Below, one piece after another: positions 45,926 to 55,395 of a stretch of DNA of 64,000 bases. Below the pieces are notes generated by a model, which worked only from the letters and a program-made list of their open reading frames with translations, made no database searches and had not been told where the DNA came from. Made by a program: the position numbers and the translations under genes. This DNA is from Rhizobium sp. NFR07 (GTDB taxonomy: Bacteria; Pseudomonadota; Alphaproteobacteria; Rhizobiales; Rhizobiaceae). Location: assembly GCF_900111905.1 (NCBI RefSeq), contig NZ_FOKM01000002.1, forward strand, positions 372,001 to 436,000. The letters are read 5' to 3'. How positions within the stretch are numbered: the stretch's first letter is position 1; each line of letters opens with the position of its first letter.

Positions 45926-46825
45926 ATGAAATCGCTCGTCCAAACGCTTGCTGTCGCCGAGTATTTGAGTTTCCAACAGGCCGCTTCGGCGCTGGGCACC
46001 AGTCAATCGAGCGTCAGCGCCCGGATCAAACGGCTGGAAGAGGACCTGGGCGTGATCCTCTTCCGGCGCAACACGCGCGGCGTTCGACTCACCGATGCTG
46101 GACGCGAGTTCGTGGATCAGGTTCAGGAAGCTGTGAGCATTCTTGATGCTGCGATCAAGACCGCCGGGATGAATGCGCGCGGAGGTAAGGGCGAACTGCG
46201 GATCGGCGTTTATGCTCTTACAGCTGGCTGGTTCCTCGACCGGTTGCTGGATCAATTCCACGACACGTATCCAGATATTCGGTTACAGATCACAGAAGCA
46301 ACAGCCCGTGACGCTGAGATTATGCTGCGTGAAAGCAGAATTGATATCGCTTTCATGGCTCAGAATCATGAAATCTCAGACCTCAATTCGAGCGTCATAT
46401 GGCGCGATCGTCTGGTGGTCGCACTACCGGTCATGCATCCTTTGGCCCAGCAGCCGCACATCGAGTGGCGTCAACTCGCCGCGGAAACCTTCCTTGTTCG
46501 CCATGGCGGAAGCGGCCCACAGATTCATGACTTGATCGTGACACGAGCGACTGGAAACTGGCTGACGCCGACTATTCACCGTTTCGATGTCGGACGCAGC
46601 ACATTGCTGTCGATGATTGCGGCCGGCCATGGCATCTCTCTGTTCGTCGAGGAAGTCGTCCAAGCCAATACTGCGAACGTTCATTTCCTACCGATCCGCG
46701 ACGAACCGGAAACCATCGCTTTTTCTGCCGTCTGGTCGCCGCAAAATCGCGATCCCGCGCTTTTGAATCTGCTCACTTTGGTGAAGAAAGTGGGCCGCCC
46801 ACGTCCAAAACCTGACTCGAGGTAA
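45926..46825 (+). CDS. LysR-family regulator
   Basis: A 299-residue LysR regulator. The HTH is at residues 5-55 (AEYLSFQQAASALGTSQSSV, then LGVILFRRNTRGVRLTDAG). The effector domain follows. I chose the ATG at 45926 because it sits at the usual distance from the HTH; the frame is open to 45806. It follows the crotonase gene in the same direction and closes the metabolic cargo before traG. Its targets are probably the neighbouring catabolic genes. Confidence 0.88.
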   Translation: MKSLVQTLAVAEYLSFQQAASALGTSQSSVSARIKRLEEDLGVILFRRNTRGVRLTDAGREFVDQVQEAVSILDAAIKTAGMNARGGKGELRIGVYALTAGWFLDRLLDQFHDTYPDIRLQITEATARDAEIMLRESRIDIAFMAQNHEISDLNSSVIWRDRLVVALPVMHPLAQQPHIEWRQLAAETFLVRHGGSGPQIHDLIVTRATGNWLTPTIHRFDVGRSTLLSMIAAGHGISLFVEEVVQANTANVHFLPIRDEPETIAFSAVWSPQNRDPALLNLLTLVKKVGRPRPKPDSR

Positions 46826-46978
46826 TTTACCCTCATAGTGCCGGGATATTGCGGCGGCCAACCGTCCTATTCGCCACCGATGGTATCCCATAGCCCTACG
46901 GCAGCACCTTTACTGTTGCAGCCTCTATAATTGCCTATTTTCTGATCGGCTCCGTCTCTTCTGCCAATTGGAGCCACT

Positions 46979-48952
46979 ATGCGCGGAGGTCGAATACTTT
47001 GGGCGCAAATCGCTGTCGTCTTTACCATCGTAATGGTGATGACCTGGACCGCAACTCAATGGGTGGCGTTCCGCTTCGGCTTTCAACCCCAGCTAGGAAA
47101 CCCTTGGTTCGAACTGGCTGGTTGGCCGTTCTATTGTCCGCCCGCCTTCTTCTGGTGGTGGTTCTCGTTTGATGCCTACGCACCTGCGATCTTCATGGAG
47201 GGCGGTATCATTGCGGTATCCGGCGGCCTTCTCGCCGTCGTTGCCGCGATCACCATGTCAATCATTCGGTCGCGCGAGACGCGCAATGTCGCGACCTACG
47301 GATCGGCACGCTGGGCTGAAAACAGGGAAATTCGCATCGCCGGACTACTCGGTCCGGATGGCGTCGTGCTCGGAAAATACGAGCGCGACTATCTGCGCCA
47401 CGACGGACCTGAGCACGTACTGTGTTTCGCTCCGACCCGTTCGGGCAAGGGCGTTGGCCTGGTCGTCCCGACGCTGCTGACCTGGCCGGGAAGCTGCATC
47501 GTCCATGACATCAAGGGCGAGAACTGGACGCTGACGGCGGGCTTTCGCGCCAAGCACGGCTGCGTGCTGCTGTTCGATCCGACCAACGCCGGATCGTCGG
47601 CCTACAACCCGCTGCTCGAAGTCCGCCAGGGCGAATCGGAAGTCCGCGACGTACAGAACATCGCGGATATTCTGGTCGACCCCGAAGGGTCGCTCGACAA
47701 GCGCAACCACTGGGAAAAGACCTCCCATTCGCTGCTCGTCGGCGCGATCCTGCACGTCCTCTACGCCGAACCCGACAAGACGCTGGCCGGTGTCGCCAAC
47801 TTCCTCTCCGATCCGCGCCGCCCGGTGGAGGCCACCTTGCGCGCCATGATGGATACTCCGCATCTCGGCGAGGCCGGCGTTCATCCCGTCATTGCCTCGT
47901 CGGCGCGCGAGCTACTGAACAAATCCGACAACGAGCGCTCCGGCGTGCTCTCGACCGCCATGTCGTTTCTCGGCCTTTATCGAGATCCCGTCGTCGCGCG
48001 TGTCACCGCCCGCTGCGACTGGCGCATCGCCGATCTTGTCGGCGGCAAGAGGCCGGTCAGCCTCTACCTCGTCGTGCCGCCGTCGGACATCAACCGCACC
48101 AAGCCGCTGATCCGCCTCATCCTCAATCAGATCGGCCGCCGGCTTACCGAGGAGCTTGCAGCATCGGGCAAGCGCCACCGGTTGCTGCTGATGCTCGACG
48201 AATTTCCGGCGCTGGGTCGGCTCGACTTCTTTGAATCTGCGCTCGCCTTCATGGCAGGCTATGGCCTCCAGGGTTTCCTGATCGCCCAATCGCTCAACCA
48301 GATCGAGCGAGCCTATGGGCCGAACAACGCGATCCTCGACAACTGCCACGTCCGCGTCAGCTTCGCGACCAACGACGAGCGCACCGCCAAGCGCGTGTCC
48401 GATGCACTCGGCACGGCGACCGAGCTGCGCGATTCCACTAACTATGCCGGTCATCGCCTGTCGCCCTGGCTGGGGCATCTCATGGTTTCACGGCAGGAAA
48501 CCGCGCGCCCGCTGCTGACTCCGGGCGAGATCATGCAGCTCCCGCCACATGAGGAAATCGTGATGGTCGCAGGCACGCCGCCGATCCGCGCCACTAAGGC
48601 GAAGTATTTCGAGGATGCGCGCTTGCAGGAACGCATTATCGCACCGCCCGAGCTGGCGGCCGTGCCTGCGAATGCCCCGGCGACCGATGACTGGTCGGGC
48701 CGTGTCGTCGCAGCGCTGGGCCATGCCGGCGCGGCGAGCGTCGGCGATCCCGTCAATGCCGGCATCCGCCGCGAGCCGGAATTGCCAGAGCATGAAGAAA
48801 TCCTGCCCCCGCCGCCGTCGCCCGCCCAAGAGTTCGAGCTTCTGGACGACGAACCTGATGTCGACGCCGCCAAGGCTAATGCGCTGCGCAGCCGTATGCG
48901 GATGGTCGCGCGGCAAGCCGCGCTCGATCCCGGCGATGGCATAGAGCTTTGA
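46979..48952 (+). CDS. traG: Type IV coupling protein TraG/VirD4
   Basis: A 657-residue coupling ATPase. Two N-terminal membrane helices (IAVVFTIVMVMTWTATQ and IIAVSGGLLAVVAAIT), Walker A APTRSGKGVGLVVPT near residue 150, and Walker B LLLMLDEFPALGRLD near 405. It brings the RlxS-DNA complex to the secretion channel. GGAG stands before the ATG. The relaxase gene, normally closer, is 10 kb upstream because cargo has entered between them. Confidence 0.95.
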   Translation: MRGGRILWAQIAVVFTIVMVMTWTATQWVAFRFGFQPQLGNPWFELAGWPFYCPPAFFWWWFSFDAYAPAIFMEGGIIAVSGGLLAVVAAITMSIIRSRETRNVATYGSARWAENREIRIAGLLGPDGVVLGKYERDYLRHDGPEHVLCFAPTRSGKGVGLVVPTLLTWPGSCIVHDIKGENWTLTAGFRAKHGCVLLFDPTNAGSSAYNPLLEVRQGESEVRDVQNIADILVDPEGSLDKRNHWEKTSHSLLVGAILHVLYAEPDKTLAGVANFLSDPRRPVEATLRAMMDTPHLGEAGVHPVIASSARELLNKSDNERSGVLSTAMSFLGLYRDPVVARVTARCDWRIADLVGGKRPVSLYLVVPPSDINRTKPLIRLILNQIGRRLTEELAASGKRHRLLLMLDEFPALGRLDFFESALAFMAGYGLQGFLIAQSLNQIERAYGPNNAILDNCHVRVSFATNDERTAKRVSDALGTATELRDSTNYAGHRLSPWLGHLMVSRQETARPLLTPGEIMQLPPHEEIVMVAGTPPIRATKAKYFEDARLQERIIAPPELAAVPANAPATDDWSGRVVAALGHAGAASVGDPVNAGIRREPELPEHEEILPPPPSPAQEFELLDDEPDVDAAKANALRSRMRMVARQAALDPGDGIEL

Positions 48953-48962
48953 GGAGCCGCCC

Positions 48963-49406
48963 ATGACGACCCGCACTCGCATGAACGTCTATTTTGATCC
49001 CGCGCTGCTTAAGCAGGTTGAGGCGTTGGCGCTTCGCCGGAACATCTCCAAATCCGCCATCATCGAAGCCGCTGTGGCGTCATTCTTATCCGGCGATACG
49101 ACTGGAAAGTTGGAAGCGGCGATGTCGCGCAGGCTCGACAAGTTAGGCCGCCAGATCGACACGCTGGACGAAGATCTCTCCGTGCTCGGCGAAGCGTTCT
49201 CGCTGTTCGTCCGCTATTGGCTCACCTTCACGCCGGTCCTGCCCGACTCCGCGCAAGCCTCCGGACGCGCCAAAGGCTTGGAGCGATTCGAGGGCTTCAT
49301 GCAGACGCTGGGCAAGCGACTGGCGACCGGCGACAGGTTCCTTAAGGAGATTTCGCGGGACGTGGAAAGTTCAGCGCAGAGCACTGCCCCTAGAAACGGC
49401 GAATAA
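48963..49406 (+). CDS. CopG-family ribbon-helix-helix protein of the tra operon
   Basis: A 147-residue protein beginning with a ribbon-helix-helix (RMNVYFDPALLKQVEALALR then ISKSAIIEAAVASFL), followed by a helical part. In most ICEs of this type it lies directly between traG and trbB. It may regulate the trb genes or bind oriT as an accessory factor. It is ten bases after traG. In this element an inverted two-gene module separates it from trbB. Confidence 0.85.
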   Translation: MTTRTRMNVYFDPALLKQVEALALRRNISKSAIIEAAVASFLSGDTTGKLEAAMSRRLDKLGRQIDTLDEDLSVLGEAFSLFVRYWLTFTPVLPDSAQASGRAKGLERFEGFMQTLGKRLATGDRFLKEISRDVESSAQSTAPRNGE

Positions 49407-49427
49407 GTCCGCCGCGGAAAGCGGCCC

Positions 49428-50108
49428 TCAGAGCAGGCGATCTTGAGAGGGGTTCTCGGATGATCTGGCAGCGGCGGACCTGATCTGTTCCGATCTCATG
49501 CCATGTACTTCATTCTGGGTGGGGGGCAGATTCCGCTTGATCAACGTTGGGATAGCCTCACCAAAGAGCACGAAGCATGGAATTTCCAGCGGGTGGAGCT
49601 CTTCCAAACGTGCGGGGTCGTTTCGAACGATTTCTCGCAGTTCCATCAGCAACCTGCCGAGGACATTTCTACCGGCGAGCAAATTGTCTTCGCCGCTTTT
49701 GGCGCCCCAATAGTCGTCCTTGCGCGAATCCTCGACAATCGGACGATCACCAGTTGCGAGCAGAAGCGTCGAAAACGTCGTCCAATTGTGCAGCAGCTTT
49801 GCCCGCAAGCACCATCGCATAACTTTGACACGAACCTCCTCCCAATCAGGCCGTGAATCGTCACGGTATGGCTTGGAGCGCATCTTGGCGGTCATCGGAC
49901 TCGTTTCCTCGATGATCATCCGCTGAACCTGTGGAAGATGCGGGAAACGGCATGCTTGGTATAGCGCCTCAGATGTACGGATTCGTGAACCAAGAACGTA
50001 GATTGGATAACCAGGAGCCATGTTCGAAAGGCCGCCAAAATCCTCCGTCGTCTTACGGAAGCTGACAACCTGATCACGTTCATACTCTCTGAATTCTGCC
50101 TGGCTCAT
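49428..50108 (-). CDS. NADAR-domain protein (ADP-ribose-related hydrolase)
   Basis: A 226-residue NADAR protein. The family motifs are clear: EDFGGLSNMAPGYPI near 22-36, TSEALYQACRFP near 45-56 and GRNVLGRLLMELR near 145-157. NADAR enzymes cut N-glycosidic bonds of riboflavin intermediates or remove ADP-ribose from guanine, and occur in conflict systems such as DarT1-NADAR. It starts four bases after the phosphoribosyltransferase-like gene, so the two work together. Both are antisense to the tra/trb operon, a sign of later insertion. Confidence 0.85.
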   Translation of the reverse strand: MSQAEFREYERDQVVSFRKTTEDFGGLSNMAPGYPIYVLGSRIRTSEALYQACRFPHLPQVQRMIIEETSPMTAKMRSKPYRDDSRPDWEEVRVKVMRWCLRAKLLHNWTTFSTLLLATGDRPIVEDSRKDDYWGAKSGEDNLLAGRNVLGRLLMELREIVRNDPARLEELHPLEIPCFVLFGEAIPTLIKRNLPPTQNEVHGMRSEQIRSAAARSSENPSQDRLL

Positions 50109-50112
50109 AAGG

Positions 50113-51102
50113 TCAATTAGTCTTCCTCGGAAACAGAGGATACCATGGATCGCCAGCCCACAAAACCAACGGCGCGTTGTTCGGGCAATTTCTGTAGGTA
50201 ACGATCATCGAGCCGAAGCCGGTAGTTCCCATCATGCTGTTACCCAACGGGCGCATGTATGTGTTCAGATGCGGGCATAGCGCGCGGACCCGGACCCCCG
50301 AAACGAGAAACTGCTGTTCCAGCAGCGAGCGCCCCGCATCGGAGGAAAAGAAGCCGAGAGCGCCGAGCTGACCGGGTGCTCGAAAAACCGGATCGAGCTT
50401 TAGTCCAGCGACATATTGCGCTGTTGCATGATCGGCGGGAACAGCGGTTGGCCGCAAGACATCGGAGTTGTCGATGTATTTTTTGCGGTCCTCAATCTCG
50501 AGAACCCGCCACCACGACAGTTCAATCGACTTACCCTCTTCCTTGATTGCATCCTTGATGTCGGTTTCCGTCCGCCACTGGCCAAGCCTATGATAGGCGA
50601 TTGTAATAATATGAAGTTTCGCCTTCTGCGGTGCCGCCTCCCTGATCCATTTTATTATGTCGTGCTTGATCCGCCCGCCTGAGAAAAGGGCGTCGTCGAT
50701 ATAGACATACGAACTCACCGGGGCATTGCCGCATTGAGCAAGCCCCATGCCGCAAGTTTTCTGCAGCGCTTTGTCCAACACCGCCAGCATATCGCGTTGG
50801 CTGTTGCCTGCTGTCTGAATGTTCAAAATTCCGGCATTCTTCCAAAATGCGGCAGGGTCACCGTCTGTGAGTTTTTCGTGAGCGACGATGGCGTTAAGAA
50901 ACTGTTTTACATTCTTGCGTGTGAAGTATGTTTTGCTGAACACATGGGCGAGCTCAGCAAGGAGCGGGTCTTGAGTGTCACCTGGAAATTGCTTCACCCA
51001 TCTATCGACATGAGTAGCGTTCATCGCAGGAATTTCTCCCTCGCGATAATCCGCTATCTGCGCGACAACCGCGTCCAATAGTTCTTTTCTTGTCGTCATC
51101 AT
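50113..51102 (-). CDS. Phosphoribosyltransferase-like (PRTase-CE type) protein
   Basis: About 329 residues. SSYVYIDDALFSGGRIKHDI near 130-150 has the shape of the PRPP-binding loop of phosphoribosyltransferases (two acidic residues, then small and Gly residues). The C-terminal part ends RNCPNNAPLVLWAGDPWYPL. The family of PRTases linked to conflict systems has been noted near NADAR domains, as here. It may make or sense a nucleotide signal. The start is uncertain: ATGs at 51132, 51102 and 51099; GGGGGC lies before the last two. Confidence 0.65.
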   Translation of the reverse strand: MMTTRKELLDAVVAQIADYREGEIPAMNATHVDRWVKQFPGDTQDPLLAELAHVFSKTYFTRKNVKQFLNAIVAHEKLTDGDPAAFWKNAGILNIQTAGNSQRDMLAVLDKALQKTCGMGLAQCGNAPVSSYVYIDDALFSGGRIKHDIIKWIREAAPQKAKLHIITIAYHRLGQWRTETDIKDAIKEEGKSIELSWWRVLEIEDRKKYIDNSDVLRPTAVPADHATAQYVAGLKLDPVFRAPGQLGALGFFSSDAGRSLLEQQFLVSGVRVRALCPHLNTYMRPLGNSMMGTTGFGSMIVTYRNCPNNAPLVLWAGDPWYPLFPRKTN

Positions 51103-51340
51103 TGCCCCCATTTTTTTGTGTAGTTCGCGCATAGCGCGAATCGCAGTCCCCTTGTTACTATTGTTCTCAAATAAACCGTTCTGGCAAATGCCTTTGTTTC
51201 TTCGTCCTTCCTATTTGCCGCCGATGGCCGCCGACCGCCGCATGGATCCTGATACTTGTTGAACCGAACAGATTTCGGGCTCTTTTAATCATCCCCAATA
51301 GGGGAACTACTGTTGCGTCCCCTTTGGAATTGGGGGCGGC

Positions 51341-52324
51341 ATGACTTCTTCGCACCAGAAGCCTGAAGCGGCCCAGCGTGGCGCGCGCATGTTGCGCACC
51401 GCGCTTGGCCCGGCAATCGCGCGTTTTCTGGAAGACCCCGCCGTCGTCGAGGTGATGCTGAACCCGGATGGGCGCATCTGGATCGACCGTCTCGCCGAAG
51501 GGCTGTCCGACACCGGCGAAACCCTGTCGCCCGCCGATGGCGAACGCATCATGCGCCTGGTCGCGCACCATGTTGGCGCTGAGGTCCACGCGCGGAGTCC
51601 ACGTGTCTCGGCCGAGCTGCCGGAAACAGGGGAGCGGTTCGAGGGGCTTCTTCCCCCCGTCGTCGCCGCACCCGCCTTCGCAATCCGTAAACCCGCCGTC
51701 GCCGTCTTCACGCTCGACGACTATGCACGCGCCGGTGTCATGCGTGCCGATCAAGCCGTGACGTTGCGCGAAGCCGTCGCGGCACGCGCCAACATCCTCG
51801 TCGCGGGCGGCACCTCGACCGGCAAGACCACGCTGACCAATGCGCTGCTAGCTGAAGTCGCCAAGAGTGAGGATCGCGTCGTCATCATCGAGGACACGCG
51901 CGAACTGCAATGCGCCGCGCCCAATCTTGTCTCCATGCGGACCAAGGAAGGCGTCGTCACGCTCTCCGATCTCGTCCGCTCCTCGCTGCGCCTGCGCCCC
52001 GACCGCATCCCCATCGGCGAGGTGCGCGGTTCAGAAGCGCTCGACCTCCTCAAAGCCTGGGGCACCGGCCATCCGGGCGGCGTCGGCACCATCCACGCCG
52101 GCACTGGCATCGGCGCGCTTCGCCGGCTCGAACAGCTCATCCAGGAAGCCGTCGTCACCGTCCCGCGCGCGCTGATCGCCGAGACGATCGACCTCGTGGC
52201 CGTCCTCTCCGGCCGCGGCTCTGCGCGCCGGCTCGCCGAACTCGCCCGTGTCGAAGGGCTCGGCCCGGACGGGGATTACCTCATCACCCCCGCCATCCCC
52301 ACCAGCACAGGAGACAATCCATGA
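51341..52324 (+). CDS. trbB: Conjugative transfer ATPase TrbB
   Basis: A 327-residue VirB11-type hexameric ATPase. Walker [17 protein letters not shown] near 155, the Asp box IEDTRELQC, and [12 protein letters not shown] near 245. It powers assembly of the mating pilus. GGGGGCGGC lies before the ATG. It opens the trb operon and its stop overlaps trbC. Its own promoter may lie in the 238 bases right of the inverted phosphoribosyltransferase gene. Confidence 0.95.
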   Translation: MTSSHQKPEAAQRGARMLRTALGPAIARFLEDPAVVEVMLNPDGRIWIDRLAEGLSDTGETLSPADGERIMRLVAHHVGAEVHARSPRVSAELPETGERFEGLLPPVVAAPAFAIRKPAVAVFTLDDYARAGVMRADQAVTLREAVAARANILVAGGTSTGKTTLTNALLAEVAKSEDRVVIIEDTRELQCAAPNLVSMRTKEGVVTLSDLVRSSLRLRPDRIPIGEVRGSEALDLLKAWGTGHPGGVGTIHAGTGIGALRRLEQLIQEAVVTVPRALIAETIDLVAVLSGRGSARRLAELARVEGLGPDGDYLITPAIPTSTGDNP

Positions 52325-52653
52325 TCCGCATCCCCATGCGCGTCCGTCGCACCGTCGCGACTGTCACTGCCGTCGCCTACGTCAACCTCGTTTTCGTTCC
52401 CGCCGCCCACGCCTCCGGCTCCTCGATGCCGTGGGAAGCGCCGCTCCAGAAAATCCTTCAGTCAATTGAAGGCCCCGTGGCCAAGATCGTCGCCGTCATC
52501 ATCATCATCGCAACGGGCTTGGCGCTCGCCTTCGGCGATACGTCCGGCGGCTTCCGCAAGCTGATCCAGATCGTGTTCGGCCTGTCGATCGCCTTCGCCG
52601 CGTCGAGCTTCTTCCTGTCGTTCTTCTCGTTCGGCGGCGGGGCGCTCGTCTGA
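52321..52653 (+). CDS. trbC: Pilin TrbC
   Basis: A 110-residue prepilin. Signal-like N-terminus ending PAAHASG, then two membrane helices (KIVAVIIIIATGLALAF and LIQIVFGLSIAFAASSFFL). In RP4 the mature pilin is made circular by TraF. The ATG overlaps the trbB stop and the stop shares a base with trbD. Confidence 0.93.
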   Translation: MIRIPMRVRRTVATVTAVAYVNLVFVPAAHASGSSMPWEAPLQKILQSIEGPVAKIVAVIIIIATGLALAFGDTSGGFRKLIQIVFGLSIAFAASSFFLSFFSFGGGALV

Positions 52654-52931
52654 TGGCGGTCGCCTTCGAGCAACTGGACGTGCCGGGATTCACCGTGCCG
52701 GTCCACCGCGCGCTGATCGAGCACATCCTGCTCGGCGGCGCACCGCGTTCCATCGCGATCCTCAACGGGACGCTGGCCGGGGCCGTGGGCCTTGGCCTGC
52801 GCCTGTGGCTGGTCGGCCTCGCCATCTGGGCCATCGGCCACTTCGCCGCCGTCTGGGCCGCGAAACGCGATCCGCTCTTCGTGGAAGTCGGCCGCCGGCA
52901 CCTGCGCATCCCCGCAAACCTGTCGGTCTGA
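52653..52931 (+). CDS. trbD: Conjugative transfer protein TrbD (VirB3-like)
   Basis: A 92-residue VirB3-like membrane protein: PGFTVPVHRALIEHILLGGA is the family start, followed by two helices (ILNGTLAGAVGLGLRLW and LAIWAIGHFAAVWAA). It works with the TrbE ATPase. It is tightly joined to trbC. Confidence 0.93.
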   Translation: MAVAFEQLDVPGFTVPVHRALIEHILLGGAPRSIAILNGTLAGAVGLGLRLWLVGLAIWAIGHFAAVWAAKRDPLFVEVGRRHLRIPANLSV

Positions 52932-52944
52932 GGGAGCCCACGCC

Positions 52945-55395
52945 ATGATGAACCTTGCCGAATATCGCCGCAGCGCCAGCCGCCTTGCCGATTTCCTTCC
53001 CTGGGCTGCCCTCGTCGGGCCCGGCGTCGTCTTGAACAAGGACGGCTCGTTCCTCCGCACCGCGTCGTTCCGCGGTCCCGATCTGGATAGCGCCGTCGCG
53101 GCCGAGCTGGTTGCCGTCGCCAGCCGCATCAACAACGCCTTCCGCCGTCTCGGCTCCGGCTGGAGCATCTTTGTCGAGGCGCAGCGCCATCAGGCCGCGA
53201 CCTATCCGAACGACATCTTCCCCGACGCCGCGTCCGGCCTGGTCGACGCAGAGCGCAAGGTAGATTTCGAGGAAGAAGGCGTTCACTTCGTCTCCGGCTA
53301 CTACCTGACCTTCCTCTATCTGCCGCCGGCCGAGGAAGCCGCCCGCGCCGAGACCTGGCTATACGAAGGCCGCGAGCGCTCCGGCGTCGATCCGCATGAG
53401 ATTTTGCGCGCCTTCACCGATCGCACCGAGCGCGTGCTGGCCCTGCTCGACGGCTTCATGCCCGAATGCGACTGGCTCGATGACAGCGAGACGCTGACCT
53501 ATCTGCATTCCACCGTCTCTACTAATCGGCATCGCATCCGCGTCCCCGAGACGCCGATCTATCTCGATACGCTGCTCGCCGATCAGCCACTCACCGGCGG
53601 GCTGGAGCCGCGCCTTGGCGATCAACATCTGCGTGTCCTCACAATCATCGGCTTTCCGACCGCGACGACGCCGGGGCTGCTCGATGATCTCAACCGGCTG
53701 GCCTTTCCGTATCGCTGGAGCACGCGGGCGATCCTGCTCGACAAGACCGACGCGACCAAGCTGCTGACCAAGATCAGGCGGCAATGGTTCGCCAAGCGGA
53801 AGTCCATCGCCGCGATCCTCAAGGAAGTGATGACCAACGAGGCATCCGCCCTTGTGGACACTGATGCGGCGAACAAGGCCGCCGACGCCGACATGGCCTT
53901 GCAGGAGCTCGGCCAGGATGTCGCCGGCATGGCCTATGTCACCGCGACCATCACGGTGTGGGATGCCGATCCTCGCCTTGCCGACGAGAAACTGCGCCTC
54001 GTCGAGAAGGTCATCCAGGGCCGCGACTTCACGGCCATGATCGAAACTGTCAATGCCGTCGATGCCTGGCTCGGCTCGCTCCCCGGACATGCCTACGCCA
54101 ATGTCCGCCAGCCGCCGGTCTCGACGCTCAATCTCGCCCACATGATCCCCCTCTCTGCCGTGTGGGCGGGGCCGGAACGGGACGAGCATTTCGGTGCGGC
54201 CCCCTTGCTGTATGGCAAGACTGAAGGCTCGACCCCGTTCCGGTTAAGTCTCCATGTAGGCGACGTGGGCCACACCCTGGTCGTCGGCCCGACCGGCGCG
54301 GGCAAATCCGTGCTGCTCGCGCTGATGGCGCTCCAGTTCCGGCGCTACGAGCGGTCCCAGGTGTTCGCCTTCGACTTCGGCGGCTCGATCCGCGCCGCCG
54401 CGCTCGCCATGGGCGGGGACTGGCACGATCTCGGCGGCGGGCTGACCGAAGGGGACGAGTTCTCCGTCTCGCTTCAACCGCTCGCGCGCATCCACGACAC
54501 CTATAAACGCGCCTGGGCGGCCGACTGGATCGTCGCGATCCTCATGCGTGAGGGTATCCCCATCACGCCTGAGGTGAAGGAGCATATCTGGACCGCGCTG
54601 ACCTCGCTCGCCTCCGCGCCGGTCGAGGAACGCACCATCACCGGCCTTGCGGTCCTGCTCCAGTCCAATGACATCAAGCAGGCGCTGCGGCCCTATTGTG
54701 TCGGCGGCGCTTACGGTCGCTTGCTCGACGCCGAGACCGAACATCTCGGCTCGGCCGACGTGCAGGCGTTCGAGATCGAGGGGCTGGTCGGCACCGGCGC
54801 GGCGCCTGCCGCGCTTGCCTATCTCTTCCACCGCATCGGCGACCGGCTCGACGGCCGCCCGACCATGCTCATCATCGACGAGGGCTGGCTGGCGCTGGAC
54901 GACGATGGCTTCGCGGGCCAGCTTCGCGAATGGCTGAAGACGCTGCGCAAGAAGAACGCGTCCGTCATCTTCGCCACGCAATCGCTCAGCGACATCGACA
55001 ATTCGAGCATAGCGCCCGCCATCATCGAGAGCTGCCCGACACGGCTGCTTCTCCCAAACGAACGCGCGATCGAGCCGCAGATCACCGCGATCTATCGGCG
55101 CTTCGGCCTCAATGACCGCCAGATCGAAATCCTCGCAGGAGCCACGCCCAAGCGCGACTACTACTGCCAGTCGCGCCGCGGCAACCGCCTGTTCGAACTG
55201 GGCTTGAGCGAAGTCGGCCTCGCGCTCTGTGCTGCTTCCTCCAAATCTGACCAGACGCTGATTGCGAACCTCGTCGCCGAGCACGGACGCGACGGCTTCC
55301 TCGCCGCTTGGCTGCACGCCCGCGACGCGGGTTGGGCCGTCGATCTCATCCCGACTTTCCCAATCCCCCACGCCCAAAAGGAGACTGCACCATGA
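52945..55395 (+). CDS. trbE: Conjugative transfer ATPase TrbE (VirB4-like)
   Basis: An 816-residue VirB4-type ATPase. It begins MMNLAEYRRSASRLADFLPW with GAGGGAG upstream. Walker A VVGPTGAGKSVLLALMAL is near residue 445 and Walker B TMLIIDEGWLALDDDGF near 645. It energises secretion and pilus building from the inner face of the membrane. The frame is open to 52792, but that part overlaps trbD. The stop overlaps trbJ. Confidence 0.95.
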   Translation: MMNLAEYRRSASRLADFLPWAALVGPGVVLNKDGSFLRTASFRGPDLDSAVAAELVAVASRINNAFRRLGSGWSIFVEAQRHQAATYPNDIFPDAASGLVDAERKVDFEEEGVHFVSGYYLTFLYLPPAEEAARAETWLYEGRERSGVDPHEILRAFTDRTERVLALLDGFMPECDWLDDSETLTYLHSTVSTNRHRIRVPETPIYLDTLLADQPLTGGLEPRLGDQHLRVLTIIGFPTATTPGLLDDLNRLAFPYRWSTRAILLDKTDATKLLTKIRRQWFAKRKSIAAILKEVMTNEASALVDTDAANKAADADMALQELGQDVAGMAYVTATITVWDADPRLADEKLRLVEKVIQGRDFTAMIETVNAVDAWLGSLPGHAYANVRQPPVSTLNLAHMIPLSAVWAGPERDEHFGAAPLLYGKTEGSTPFRLSLHVGDVGHTLVVGPTGAGKSVLLALMALQFRRYERSQVFAFDFGGSIRAAALAMGGDWHDLGGGLTEGDEFSVSLQPLARIHDTYKRAWAADWIVAILMREGIPITPEVKEHIWTALTSLASAPVEERTITGLAVLLQSNDIKQALRPYCVGGAYGRLLDAETEHLGSADVQAFEIEGLVGTGAAPAALAYLFHRIGDRLDGRPTMLIIDEGWLALDDDGFAGQLREWLKTLRKKNASVIFATQSLSDIDNSSIAPAIIESCPTRLLLPNERAIEPQITAIYRRFGLNDRQIEILAGATPKRDYYCQSRRGNRLFELGLSEVGLALCAASSKSDQTLIANLVAEHGRDGFLAAWLHARDAGWAVDLIPTFPIPHAQKETAP

